From: Flavobacterium ammonificans
GTDB taxonomy: Bacteria > Bacteroidota > Bacteroidia > Flavobacteriales > Flavobacteriaceae
Length of the DNA: 64,000 nt
Reading direction: 5' to 3'
Assembly (NCBI RefSeq): GCF_020886115.1
Contig: NZ_AP025185.1
Location: 310,001-374,000, forward strand
The notes under the pieces were generated by a model. The model did not search any database. It was not told the origin of the DNA and worked only from the letters and a program-made list of their open reading frames with translations. Both the position numbers and the translations under genes were made by a program. This document shows, one piece after another, positions 53,293-60,993 of this stretch (the first letter of the stretch is position 1; every line of letters begins with the position of its first letter).

Positions 53293-53706
53293 TTAATTAT
53301 AAACTCGCAACACATTCCCATTTACTTGTACACGGTATTGTTTCATTGGATACTGCAAACTTCCTTGTCCAGAAAATAAATTATAAGATTTATTATCACA
53401 CGGGCAAACAGCTTCAATTCCGTTAATTGTCAATGTAGAACAAGCTGTTGGGGTTTGGTTTGGGCAAGCTGCGTCAAAGGCATTATAGCCACTGCCAGTA
53501 TTAAAAATAATTAGCCCTTTGACTCCTCTTCCAGCAACATAAACTGCATTACTAGGATATAAAAGATTAGAATACAGCGGCAAATTCATATTGATATCTA
53601 CAGAAAACGCAACATTTTGTAGGAATGGATTATTGTTCACTGGACCATTATCTGAACAAGAAAAAAACAATACGGAAAGATAGATCAATAAGACGCGTTT
53701 TTTCAT
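53293..53706 (-). CDS. Lipoprotein with degenerate Rieske-like domain
   Basis: The 137-residue product (start MKKRVLL) has a lipobox (VLFFSC). Its C-terminal half has the layout of a Rieske fold: AACPNQ, then VCPCDNKSYNLFSGQG, and a final beta-strand YRVQVNGNVLRVYN. The two histidines that ligate the 2Fe-2S cluster (CxH...CxxH) are not present at the expected places; Asn and Asp/Asn replace them. It may have lost the cluster and kept the fold. It is divergent from greA. Confidence 0.65.
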   Translation of the reverse strand: MKKRVLLIYLSVLFFSCSDNGPVNNNPFLQNVAFSVDINMNLPLYSNLLYPSNAVYVAGRGVKGLIIFNTGSGYNAFDAACPNQTPTACSTLTINGIEAVCPCDNKSYNLFSGQGSLQYPMKQYRVQVNGNVLRVYN

Positions 53707-53810
53707 TTCAACCATTTTTGCACCATAGTATTAGTGAAACAAATTTAAATTATTTACTTTTGATATAGATGGTAACAAAGAATTTAATTATGAACTAATT
53801 AAAATTATAG

Positions 53811-53818
53811 TATCTTTG
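53811..53818 (+). promoter_or_regulatory. -7 element of greA
   Basis: TATCTTTG matches the consensus exactly. Transcription would start near 53824, about 50 nt before the greA ATG. A -33 TTG is not evident. Confidence 0.6.
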
Positions 53819-53825
53819 TGAAAAG

Positions 53826-53850
53826 AAATCCCGTCCCGATGGGATTTTTT
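53826..53850 (+). terminator. Terminator-like hairpin in the greA leader
   Basis: AAATCCC and GGGATTT enclose GTCCCGAT and are followed by six T residues, all within the first 25 nt of the inferred transcript. The neighbouring upstream gene is divergent, so the hairpin cannot terminate an upstream operon. It looks like a transcription attenuator for greA. Confidence 0.6.
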
Positions 53851-53874
53851 CTATTTTATATAAACAATGAAGTT

Positions 53875-54351
53875 ATGAGCACAGTATCTTATTACACCGC
53901 AGAAGGATTAAAAAAATTAAGAGAAGAACTAGATTATTTAAAAAATGTGATGCGCCCAAAAGCATCACAAGATATTGCTGATGCAAGAGATAAAGGAGAT
54001 TTATCTGAAAATGCCGAATACGATGCAGCCAAAGAAGCGCAAGGTATGCTGGAGATGCGTATTGCCAAATTAGAAGAAATCCATTCTAACGCACGTTTGA
54101 TAGACGAAACTCATTTAGACGTTTCCAAAGTATTGGTATTGTCTAAAGTAAAAATCAAAAACCAAACTAACGGAATGGAAATGATTTATACTTTGGTTGC
54201 TGAAAGCGAAGCCGATTTAAAAACTGGAAAGATTTCCGTAACCTCTCCTATTGGAAAAGGCTTATTAGGAAAATCGGTTGGCGAAGTGGCTGAAATTACG
54301 GTTCCTAATGGGGTTTTAAAATTTGATATTTTAGAAATTACCAGAGACTAA
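53875..54351 (+). CDS. greA: Transcription elongation factor GreA
   Basis: The 158-residue factor stimulates RNA cleavage in backtracked RNA polymerase. The start MSTVSYYT is chosen over an upstream in-frame ATG/GTG because the extra residues would be translated from the leader hairpin. Visible features are the coiled-coil tip with acidic residues (DARDKGDLSENAEYDAAKEA), the ISVTSPIGKGLLGKSVGEVA globular-domain motif, and normal length. It is followed closely by the HIT gene. Confidence 0.97.
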   Translation: MSTVSYYTAEGLKKLREELDYLKNVMRPKASQDIADARDKGDLSENAEYDAAKEAQGMLEMRIAKLEEIHSNARLIDETHLDVSKVLVLSKVKIKNQTNGMEMIYTLVAESEADLKTGKISVTSPIGKGLLGKSVGEVAEITVPNGVLKFDILEITRD

Positions 54352-54361
54352 ATTGAATCCT

Positions 54362-54751
54362 ATGAGCTCTATTTTTACCAAAATTGTAAACGGAGAAATC
54401 CCTTGTTACAAAATTGCAGAAGACGCTAATTTCTTGGCATTTTTGGATGTCAATCCCAATGCAAAAGGACATACGCTATGCATTCCAAAACAAGAAATTG
54501 ACCAACTTTTTGAAATAGACGATGAATTGTATTTAGGTTTGATGCAATTTTCTAAAAAAATAGCTACAGCCTTGCAAAAAACAGTGGCTTGCAAACGCAT
54601 AGGAATGGCGGCAATAGGTTTAGAAGTACCTCACGCTCACATTCACCTAATTCCATTGAACGAAATGGATGAAATGCGTTTCCAAAATAAAGTAACAATG
54701 AGCAAAGATGAATTTGAGGCTTTAGCCAAAGAAATTCAGAGCCATTTGTAA
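54362..54751 (+). CDS. HIT family protein
   Basis: The 129-residue protein shows SIFTKIVNGEIPCYKIAED at the N-terminus and the nucleotide-hydrolase triad HAHIHLIP near residue 96. HIT (Hint branch) enzymes hydrolyse adenosine 5'-phosphoramidates or related nucleotides. The ATG at 54362 is preferred over an upstream TTG. It is 10 nt downstream of greA and thus in one operon. Confidence 0.92.
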   Translation: MSSIFTKIVNGEIPCYKIAEDANFLAFLDVNPNAKGHTLCIPKQEIDQLFEIDDELYLGLMQFSKKIATALQKTVACKRIGMAAIGLEVPHAHIHLIPLNEMDEMRFQNKVTMSKDEFEALAKEIQSHL

Positions 54752-54756
54752 AATAT

Positions 54757-54792
54757 AAAAAAGCGAATCAATTTAAACGGATTCGCTTTTTT
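54757..54792. terminator. Bidirectional terminator
   Basis: AAAAAAGCGAATC and GATTCGCTTTTTT form a 13-bp stem with a 10-nt loop between the convergent HIT and histidine kinase genes. Confidence 0.9.
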
Positions 54793-55927
54793 TATAACTC
54801 AATTGTATTGTACTTCCTTTTCCAATTTCGGACAGAACTACTTTAATAAACCCTTTATGGTATTCTTCCACAATTCGCTTAGTCAAAGAAAGCCCTAAAC
54901 CCCAACCTCTTTTTTTGGTAGTAAAACCAGGTTCAAATATCTTTTTGAATTGGCTTTTTAATATTCCATTTCCAGTATCAGAAACCTTAATTTTTACCGA
55001 ATCCCCTTCTTGCTCAATAACCAAATCTAAATTTCCCTTACCTTTCATTGCATCAATGGCATTTTTAACCAAATTCTCAATAGTCCAACTGTGCAAAGTA
55101 GGATTAATCAAAACAAAAACAGGCAACTCAGGCGCGTGAAAAGAAAACACGACTTGCTTTGAAAAACGTGATTGTAAATAATCAAAGGTTGCTTGTGTAG
55201 CTGCGATAATATCTTGATTCTCTAATTTGGGTTCTGATCCAATTTTAGAAAAACGATCCGTAATCGTTTGCAAACGCTCAATATCTTTTTCGATTTCCAG
55301 TGTTGTGGATTCAGCAACATTTTCGGCTTTCAATAATTCGATCCAACCAATCAAAGACGAAAGAGGCGTTCCTATTTGGTGGGCAGTTTCCTTAGCCATT
55401 CCCGCCCAAAGTTTGTTTTGAGTCGCCATCTTGGTACTGCGATAAAAATTATACACCAAAGCGGCAAATAAAACGATAATTAACAACAATGCAATTGGGT
55501 AGTATTTTAATTTATTTAATAAAGCCGAATTGCCATAATACAACTCCTGAAATTTTCCGGGAGCATATTCAATTACAATGGGGTCATTTTCATTTTTAAG
55601 ATTCGCTAAAAAATTTGCTGATTCCGATTTGCTTTTGATAATTTTATCATCAACATTTACTGCATTAATGATCTTGTTATTCTCGGTTAAAATAATTGGA
55701 ATAGACGAATTGGTGCTGAAAATTTGCAGCGGCAATTCCACATCCGTATTTTCATCCGCATTGATCAATGTTTTCTGAGCTTTGGCCCAAAGATTCATTT
55801 TCAAACGCTCTTCATTCTTAAATATTTGGAAAAAAGTATAGGTATTCCAAAGTATTAATGAGATAATACAAAAAGAAGCCAAGATAATGAACCAGCGCGT
55901 AGTGTTGCGTTTATCCGAAAAAAACAT
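54773..55927 (-). CDS. Orphan sensor histidine kinase
   Basis: The 384-residue protein has a first membrane helix (about 12-30), an extracytoplasmic domain of about 100 residues, and a second helix (about 140-162). The kinase core carries the H-box MAKETAHQIGTPLSSLIGWI, the N-box ENLVKNAIDAMKG, and the lid motifs DTGNGI and GWGLGLSLTKRIVEEY. The HQIGTP form of the H-box is typical of one Bacteroidota kinase subgroup. No response regulator is adjacent. Confidence 0.92.
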   Translation of the reverse strand: MFFSDKRNTTRWFIILASFCIISLILWNTYTFFQIFKNEERLKMNLWAKAQKTLINADENTDVELPLQIFSTNSSIPIILTENNKIINAVNVDDKIIKSKSESANFLANLKNENDPIVIEYAPGKFQELYYGNSALLNKLKYYPIALLLIIVLFAALVYNFYRSTKMATQNKLWAGMAKETAHQIGTPLSSLIGWIELLKAENVAESTTLEIEKDIERLQTITDRFSKIGSEPKLENQDIIAATQATFDYLQSRFSKQVVFSFHAPELPVFVLINPTLHSWTIENLVKNAIDAMKGKGNLDLVIEQEGDSVKIKVSDTGNGILKSQFKKIFEPGFTTKKRGWGLGLSLTKRIVEEYHKGFIKVVLSEIGKGSTIQLSYKKSESV

Positions 55928-56021
55928 AGATTCAATTTAGATTATAAATGTAACGAAATAATTTGAAAAAAATTTTAGTGCAAAGCCTACGAAAAAATTA
56001 ATATTGGCAAATAAAGACCTA

Positions 56022-56052
56022 TTGCCTAAATTAGAAGAAGTTAGTATATTTG
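56022..56052 (+). promoter_or_regulatory. Promoter of the DUF3127 gene
   Basis: TTG 56022-56024, a 20-nt spacer and TATATTTG 56045-56052 fit the consensus, 38 nt before the gene. Confidence 0.75.
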
Positions 56053-56090
56053 TAAATCTAAAGTAGAAATAAACTAAAAAAATAATACAG

Positions 56091-56474
56091 ATGGAAGTTA
56101 CAGGAAGAGTAAAAATGATTGACCAAACTAAAGAAGTAGGTTCTGGTGGTTTCAAAAAAAGAGATATTGTTGTTACTACTGACGAACAATACCCGCAACA
56201 TATTTTGGTGCAATTTGTTCAAGATAAATGTGACTTATTAAACAATTACCAAGTAGGTGACCAAGTAAAAATCGACATCAATCTAAGAGGTCGAGAATGG
56301 ACCAACCAACAAGGAGAAACCGTTTATTTCAATACTATCCAAGGATGGAGAATTGGAAAAGTACAAGCAGAGGCTCCAGCAGCTGCTCCACAAACTCCTC
56401 CAATGCCAGCTGCAGAAACTTTTGCTCCAGCAACTAATTTAAATGAAGAAGAGCCAGACGATTTACCGTTTTAA
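56091..56474 (+). CDS. DUF3127 protein with SSB-like acidic tail
   Basis: The 127-residue protein has an OB-fold-like N-terminal domain (VTGRVKMIDQTKEVGSGGF, VGDQVKIDINLRGREWTNQ, YFNTIQGWRIGKV). A Pro/Ala-rich linker (about 94-115) leads to the C-terminus NEEEPDDLPF. That tip matches the SSB protein-interaction peptide (the ssb gene at 40 kb ends NDLPF). DUF3127 is conserved in Bacteroidota without a known role. Single-strand DNA or RNA binding is a reasonable inference. Confidence 0.9.
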   Translation: MEVTGRVKMIDQTKEVGSGGFKKRDIVVTTDEQYPQHILVQFVQDKCDLLNNYQVGDQVKIDINLRGREWTNQQGETVYFNTIQGWRIGKVQAEAPAAAPQTPPMPAAETFAPATNLNEEEPDDLPF

Positions 56475-56495
56475 TCTTTCTACATATACTTTCTA

Positions 56496-56624
56496 AGAGG
56501 CTGTCTAAAAAGCACCAGAATTGTCATTCCGAATTTATTTCGGAATCTATAAAATAGTATCGATTATTTATAGAAACTGAAACAAGTTCAGTTTGACAAT
56601 AACAAGGCTTTTTAGACAGTCTCT
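56496..56624 (+). terminator. Long nested hairpin after the DUF3127 gene
   Basis: AGAGGCTGTCTAAAAAGC (56496-56513) pairs with GCTTTTTAGACAGTCTCT (56607-56624) with one mismatch and is followed by TTTTTAT. Inside are two REP-like palindromes: ATTCCGAA...TTCGGAAT near 56526-56546 and CTGAA-ACAAG-TTCAG at 56578-56592. The element probably terminates the DUF3127 transcript and may have been built by insertion of short repeats. Confidence 0.65.
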
Positions 56625-56662
56625 TTTTATTTACATTTGTAATTCACAATTAACACCAAGCG

Positions 56663-58006
56663 ATGAACTGGGAACAACTTTTATCATTAAAAAGACAAGG
56701 CGACAAAGGCAAAAGATTGCGCGTAGAACAAGACGATACCCGTTTGGGATTTGAAGTAGATTACGACCGTATTATCTTTTCAGCGGCGTTTAGAAGTTTG
56801 CAAGATAAAACCCAGGTTATCCCACTTTCTAAAACTGATTTTGTTCACACCCGATTAACGCATAGTTTAGAAGTATCGGTTGTGGGACGTTCTTTAGGCC
56901 GATTGGTGGGTAAAAAAATCCTAGAAAAATACCCGCATTTAAAAGAAGTTCACGGCTACCACATGAATGATTTTGGGGCTATTGTTGCCGCTGCTTCATT
57001 AGCACACGACATCGGAAATCCACCTTTTGGCCATTCCGGTGAAAAAGCCATAGGTGAATATTTCTCGATTGGAAAAGGACAACAATACAAAGACCAACTC
57101 ACTCCTAAACAATGGCAAGATTTAATTGATTTTGAAGGCAATGCCAATGGATTTTCAGTTTTGACAGCTGATCGTCCAGGAATAGAAGGAGGTTTGCGAA
57201 TTTCATTTGCAACCCTAGGTGCTTTTATGAAATACCCAAAAGAAAGTTTACCTAAAAAACCAACCAAAGATATTGCCGATAAAAAATACGGCTTCTTTCA
57301 ATCAGACAAAGCATTCTTCGAAGAAGTCGCTGCAGACATGGGATTGATTCCAAATAAATCAGGAAAAGATATTGGATTCGAAAGACATCCGCTTGCCTAT
57401 TTGGTTGAAGCTGCCGATGACATTTGTTATACCATTATTGATTTTGAAGACGGAATCAATTTAGGCTTAGTCCAAGAAGAATATGCTTTAGAATATTTAA
57501 TTAAACTAGTTAAAGATTCAATTGACAGTGCTAAATACAGCACTTTAAATACAAAAGAAGACCGAATCAGTTACTTGAGAGCATTAGCGATTGGCAGTTT
57601 AATTAATGATGCGGTTCGTGTTTTTATTGAAAACGAAGAAGCTATTTTGGCTGGAAAATTTCCGTATGCGCTAACCAACAAAAGCAAGTACAAAGCACAA
57701 ATGGACGACATCATTAAATTGAGTGTAAATAACATTTATCAAAGTCGCGAAGTCATCGAAAAAGAAATTGTGGGCTACCAAATTATCCAAACCTTATTGG
57801 ATAAATTCATTTCGGCGATGAACAATAAATTCAATGGAACTGCTTCCAATTACGACCAATTAATTCTAAAAATGTTGCCTGAGAAACACAATGTAGAAAA
57901 AGAAAATCTATACGACAGATTGCTACACATTTGTCACTATGTTTCGATGCTTACTGATGGAAATGCCTTGGAATTATTTGAAACGATAAACGGAACAAAG
58001 AAATAG
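56663..58006 (+). CDS. dgt: Deoxyguanosinetriphosphate triphosphohydrolase family protein
   Basis: The 447-residue HD-domain enzyme hydrolyses dNTPs to nucleosides and triphosphate. HD-site residues are in RLTHSLEVSVVGRSLG (first His, near residue 67) and AHDIGNPPFGHSGEKAI (His-Asp, 115-116). YLVEAADDICYTIIDFEDGI supplies the distal Asp. A -7 element TACATTTG lies at 56632-56639. It could protect the dNTP pool balance along with nrdBA and dCMP deaminase elsewhere in the window. Confidence 0.95.
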   Translation: MNWEQLLSLKRQGDKGKRLRVEQDDTRLGFEVDYDRIIFSAAFRSLQDKTQVIPLSKTDFVHTRLTHSLEVSVVGRSLGRLVGKKILEKYPHLKEVHGYHMNDFGAIVAAASLAHDIGNPPFGHSGEKAIGEYFSIGKGQQYKDQLTPKQWQDLIDFEGNANGFSVLTADRPGIEGGLRISFATLGAFMKYPKESLPKKPTKDIADKKYGFFQSDKAFFEEVAADMGLIPNKSGKDIGFERHPLAYLVEAADDICYTIIDFEDGINLGLVQEEYALEYLIKLVKDSIDSAKYSTLNTKEDRISYLRALAIGSLINDAVRVFIENEEAILAGKFPYALTNKSKYKAQMDDIIKLSVNNIYQSREVIEKEIVGYQIIQTLLDKFISAMNNKFNGTASNYDQLILKMLPEKHNVEKENLYDRLLHICHYVSMLTDGNALELFETINGTKK

Positions 58007-58008
58007 TA

Positions 58009-58128
58009 TTTGCCACTAAGGCTCAAAGTCACAAATATTTAAAATTTCTTTAAAAACTGTGTGACAATTTCTTAAAAAATTTACTTAGCGAACTTCGTGC
58101 CTTCTTAGTGCACTTTGTGGTTAAATAA
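58009..58128. repeat. Repeat words between dgt and tyrS
   Basis: GCCACTAAGGCTCAAAGTCA on the left and TTCGTGCCTTCTTAGTGCAC on the right are related inverted words separated by about 50 nt, ending CTTTGTGGTTAAA. Similar words occur at 50846-50880 and near 59608. They may form a weak stem between the convergent genes. Confidence 0.5.
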
Positions 58129-58141
58129 CCAAACTAATGAA

Positions 58142-59437
58142 TTACTTCACTCTTACAATAAAATAATTTTTCTTTCCACTTTGTAAAAGCACAAACTGAT
58201 TATTGATTAAATCGTTAGTTGAAAGTTGGTATTCTTCAGTGATTTTTTCTTTATTTACCGAAATTGAATTGGCTGTCAAGGCTCTTCTCGCCTCTCCATT
58301 GGATTTAAAGAAACCTGTTTTTTCATTTAAAACAGTTACAATATCCAATCCCGCTTCAATTTCATTTTTAGCAATTTCCGCTTGAGGCACTCCGTCAAAA
58401 ACTTCTAAGAAAGTCGCTTCGTCCAATTGCTTCAAATCAGCCGCCGAAGCATTTCCGAAAAGAATATTCGAAGCTTTAATCGCTTTCTCTAATTCTTCTT
58501 TAGAATGCACCAAAGTGGTTACTTCTTCCGCTAATTTTCTTTGCAACACTCTCAAATGAGGCGCTACTTGATGTTCAACAATTAAAGCATCAATAGTTGC
58601 TTTATCTAAAAAGGTGAAAATTTTAATGTATTTCTCAGCATCCACATCAGTAGTGTTCAACCAGAATTGGTAAAATTTATACACCGAAGTTTTATCAGCC
58701 GTTAACCACACATTCCCGCCCTCTGATTTTCCGAATTTAGAACCATCTGCCTTAGTTATCAACGGACAAGTCATGGCGTATGCTTTGGCACCTTCGGCAT
58801 TCATACGACGAACTAATTCGGTTCCAGTTGTGATATTTCCCCATTGATCCGATCCTCCCATTTGCAACAAACAATTGTATTCTTTGTGCAAATGGTAAAA
58901 ATCGTATCCTTGAATTAATTGGTAAGTAAACTCGGTAAACGACATTCCTTCGCCTTCTCCAGACAATCGTTTCTTAACCGAATCTTTTGCCATCATGTAG
59001 TTTACGGTAATACGTTTACCCACATCACGCGCAAAATTGATGAATGATAAATCCTTCATCCAATCGTAATTATTAACTAAAACAGGGGCATTCACATCCT
59101 TCGAATTAAAATCTAAGAAACGAGACAGTACTGCTTTGATGCCTTCTACATTGTGTGCCAACGTAGCTTCGTCCAACAAATTTCTTTCGTCTGATTTTCC
59201 TGATGGATCTCCAATCATACCTGTTGCACCACCAACCAAAGCAATCGGTTTATGTCCAAAATTTTTCAAATGAACTAACAATAAAATCGGAACCAAACTA
59301 CCAATATGCAACGAATCTGAAGTTGGATCAAATCCAATATAGGTCGTTGTCATTTCTTTCAAAAGTTGGTCTTCAGTTCCCGGCATGATATCATGAACCA
59401 AGCCACGCCATTGTAATTCTTCTACTAAATTTTTCAT
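58142..59437 (-). CDS. tyrS: Tyrosyl-tRNA synthetase
   Basis: The 431-residue class Ic synthetase (start MKNLVEEL) has the HIGH-type motif in [17 protein letters not shown], tyrosine-binding [13 protein letters not shown], and a [12 protein letters not shown] loop (KMSKS equivalent). A C-terminal S4-like RNA-binding domain contains [20 protein letters not shown]. The upstream in-frame extension would start inside the promoter and is rejected. Length is normal. Confidence 0.97.
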   Translation of the reverse strand: MKNLVEELQWRGLVHDIMPGTEDQLLKEMTTTYIGFDPTSDSLHIGSLVPILLLVHLKNFGHKPIALVGGATGMIGDPSGKSDERNLLDEATLAHNVEGIKAVLSRFLDFNSKDVNAPVLVNNYDWMKDLSFINFARDVGKRITVNYMMAKDSVKKRLSGEGEGMSFTEFTYQLIQGYDFYHLHKEYNCLLQMGGSDQWGNITTGTELVRRMNAEGAKAYAMTCPLITKADGSKFGKSEGGNVWLTADKTSVYKFYQFWLNTTDVDAEKYIKIFTFLDKATIDALIVEHQVAPHLRVLQRKLAEEVTTLVHSKEELEKAIKASNILFGNASAADLKQLDEATFLEVFDGVPQAEIAKNEIEAGLDIVTVLNEKTGFFKSNGEARRALTANSISVNKEKITEEYQLSTNDLINNQFVLLQSGKKNYFIVRVK

Positions 59438-59455
59438 TTTTATAATCAATTTGAG

Positions 59456-59485
59456 CAAAGATAGAAATTTCAATGGCAATGGCAA
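59456..59485 (-). promoter_or_regulatory. tyrS promoter
   Basis: On the minus strand TTG (59485-59483), a 19-nt spacer and TATCTTTG (59463-59456) match the consensus, 18 nt before the tyrS ATG. Confidence 0.75.
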
Positions 59486-59570
59486 TTGCAACATCAAAAA
59501 TCAAGGCCAATTTCAAAAATCAATTTCAATAGTAAAAATTAAAATAAAAATCTGTGAATCAGTGACTAAA

Positions 59571-59636
59571 AAGATTGCCTCGTCGGTTCTCCTCGCAATG
59601 ACAAAAAACTTTGCGACTTCGTGGCTTCGTGGCAAT
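59571..59636. repeat. Tandem REP-like words upstream of the SDR gene
   Basis: The first part reads AGATTGCCTCGTCGGTTCTC then CTCGCAATGACA, an imperfect palindrome around the GTCGG centre (ATTGC...GCAAT). The second reads GCGACTTCGTGGCTTCGTGG. Both resemble short repeats scattered through Bacteroidota intergenic regions. Confidence 0.5.
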
Positions 59637-59661
59637 AGCAAAAAAAAAGTATCTTTACCAC

Positions 59662-60663
59662 ATGATTTTAGTCACAGGTGGAACGGGTTTAGTAGGCGCA
59701 CATCTCTTACTTCATTTAGTGGAGCAAGGAGAAAATGTTCGTGCCTTATATCGAAACGTATCTTCCATTGAGAAAACTAAAAATTTGTTTTCCCTTTACC
59801 ACAAATCCCATTTATTTGAAAAAATTGAATGGATCGAAGGGGATATTCTTGACATTCCTTCTTTGGAAATCGCTTTTCAAAATATTGAATTCGTTTACCA
59901 TTGTGCTGCTTTGATTTCTTTCGATCCAAAAGAGGAAGATGCGATTCGTAAAACCAATATTGAAGGCACGGCTAACATCGTTAATTTTTGCTTGGCATTC
60001 GGAATTAAAAAAATGCTATTTGTGAGTTCAATTGCCGCTTTGGGAGATCCAAATGCAGTTGAAACCACTATTTCAGAAACCACCGAATGGAATCCCGAAA
60101 AACCACATAGCGATTATGCCATTTCTAAATACGGTGCCGAAATGGAGGTTTGGCGTGGTCAACAAGAAGGCTTAAACGTAATCATTGTCAATCCAGGAAT
60201 TATTTTAGGCCCTGGATTTCCAGAACAAGGAAGTGGTGCTTTGTTTTCGGCTGTTGCCAAAGGATTATCATTTTACACTCTTGGAACAACAGGATTTATT
60301 GCCGTTACTGATGTAATTAAAGCAAGTATTCAATTGATGAATAGTGACATCAAAAACGAACGATTTACCTTGATAGAAAATAATTATTCGTTTCAAGAAA
60401 TACTGAATTGCATTGCTGACTGCCTACAAGTAAATAGACCTAAATGGCATGCTACTCCATTTTTAGTGAATCTATTTTGGAGAATCGATTGGTTCTTATC
60501 TACTTTTTTCTTTCAAAAAAGAAAACTGTCTCGAGATAGTGCTAAAGCTTCGTTTTCGAAAAGCAACTATGACAATTCTAAAATAAAAGCTGTTTTGAAT
60601 ATTGAATTTAAATCGGTAACCGAATATATTGAAACAATTGCTCCAATTCATTTTATTAAATAA
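59662..60663 (+). CDS. NAD-dependent epimerase/dehydratase family protein (extended SDR)
   Basis: The 333-residue protein begins ILVTGGTGLVGAHLLLHLVE (NAD loop GxxGxxG). It has an active-site Ser in VSSIAALG and the YxxxK pair in SDYAISKYGAE. The C-terminal third is typical of dihydroflavonol-reductase-like extended SDRs. The ATG at 59662 is chosen; the longer frame would translate REP-like sequence. TATCTTTA lies 4 nt upstream, suggesting a near-leaderless mRNA. Substrate unknown. Confidence 0.87.
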   Translation: MILVTGGTGLVGAHLLLHLVEQGENVRALYRNVSSIEKTKNLFSLYHKSHLFEKIEWIEGDILDIPSLEIAFQNIEFVYHCAALISFDPKEEDAIRKTNIEGTANIVNFCLAFGIKKMLFVSSIAALGDPNAVETTISETTEWNPEKPHSDYAISKYGAEMEVWRGQQEGLNVIIVNPGIILGPGFPEQGSGALFSAVAKGLSFYTLGTTGFIAVTDVIKASIQLMNSDIKNERFTLIENNYSFQEILNCIADCLQVNRPKWHATPFLVNLFWRIDWFLSTFFFQKRKLSRDSAKASFSKSNYDNSKIKAVLNIEFKSVTEYIETIAPIHFIK

Positions 60664-60665
60664 AA

Positions 60666-60693
60666 AAAGCCTCTCAAGAAATTGAGAGGCTTT
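60666..60693. terminator. Terminator shared by the SDR gene and tRNA-Gln
   Basis: AAAGCCTCTCAA and TTGAGAGGCTTT form a 12-bp stem closed by a GAAA tetraloop, immediately after the SDR stop and adjacent to the tRNA 3' end. Confidence 0.88.
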
Positions 60694-60696
60694 ATG

Positions 60697-60767
60697 TTGG
60701 TCTACTAGGACTCGAACCTAGAAAGACTGCACCAAAAACAGTTGTGTTACCATTACACCATAGACCA
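60697..60767 (-). tRNA. tRNA-Gln (anticodon TTG)
   Basis: On the minus strand TGGTCTA...TAGACCA forms the 7-bp acceptor stem. The anticodon arm is ACTGT-TTTTGGT-GCAGT with TTG at positions 34-36. The T arm is CTAGG-TTCGAGT-CCTAG. The D arm contains GTAATGGTAAC. The CCA end is not encoded, so it is added post-transcriptionally. Confidence 0.95.
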
Positions 60768-60843
60768 GCAGTGCTGTTAAGCGAGTGCAAATTTAATACA
60801 AATTTTATTTTGCGCAAACTTTTGGATTGTTTTTATCAAAAAA

Positions 60844-60862
60844 CTTTTGGCTTCGCCAAAAG
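60844..60862. other. Stable hairpin upstream of the DUF2723 gene
   Basis: CTTTTGGC-TTC-GCCAAAAG forms an 8-bp stem with a 3-nt loop in the spacer between the tRNA gene and the DUF2723 gene. No T tract follows on either strand that would make it an obvious terminator. The rest of this 226-nt spacer shows only a weak -7-like TTTCTTTG (60957-60964). Confidence 0.4.
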
Positions 60863-60993
60863 GCAAGAAGAAACCAACTAAAAACCAATTCATTACTACT
60901 CAATTTTCAATAATAGAATTTTTTGTTAATGCTCGTCTCATTACGCAAAAAAACATTTTCTTTGCATCTTAAAATAATAACCCAATTTGAATC

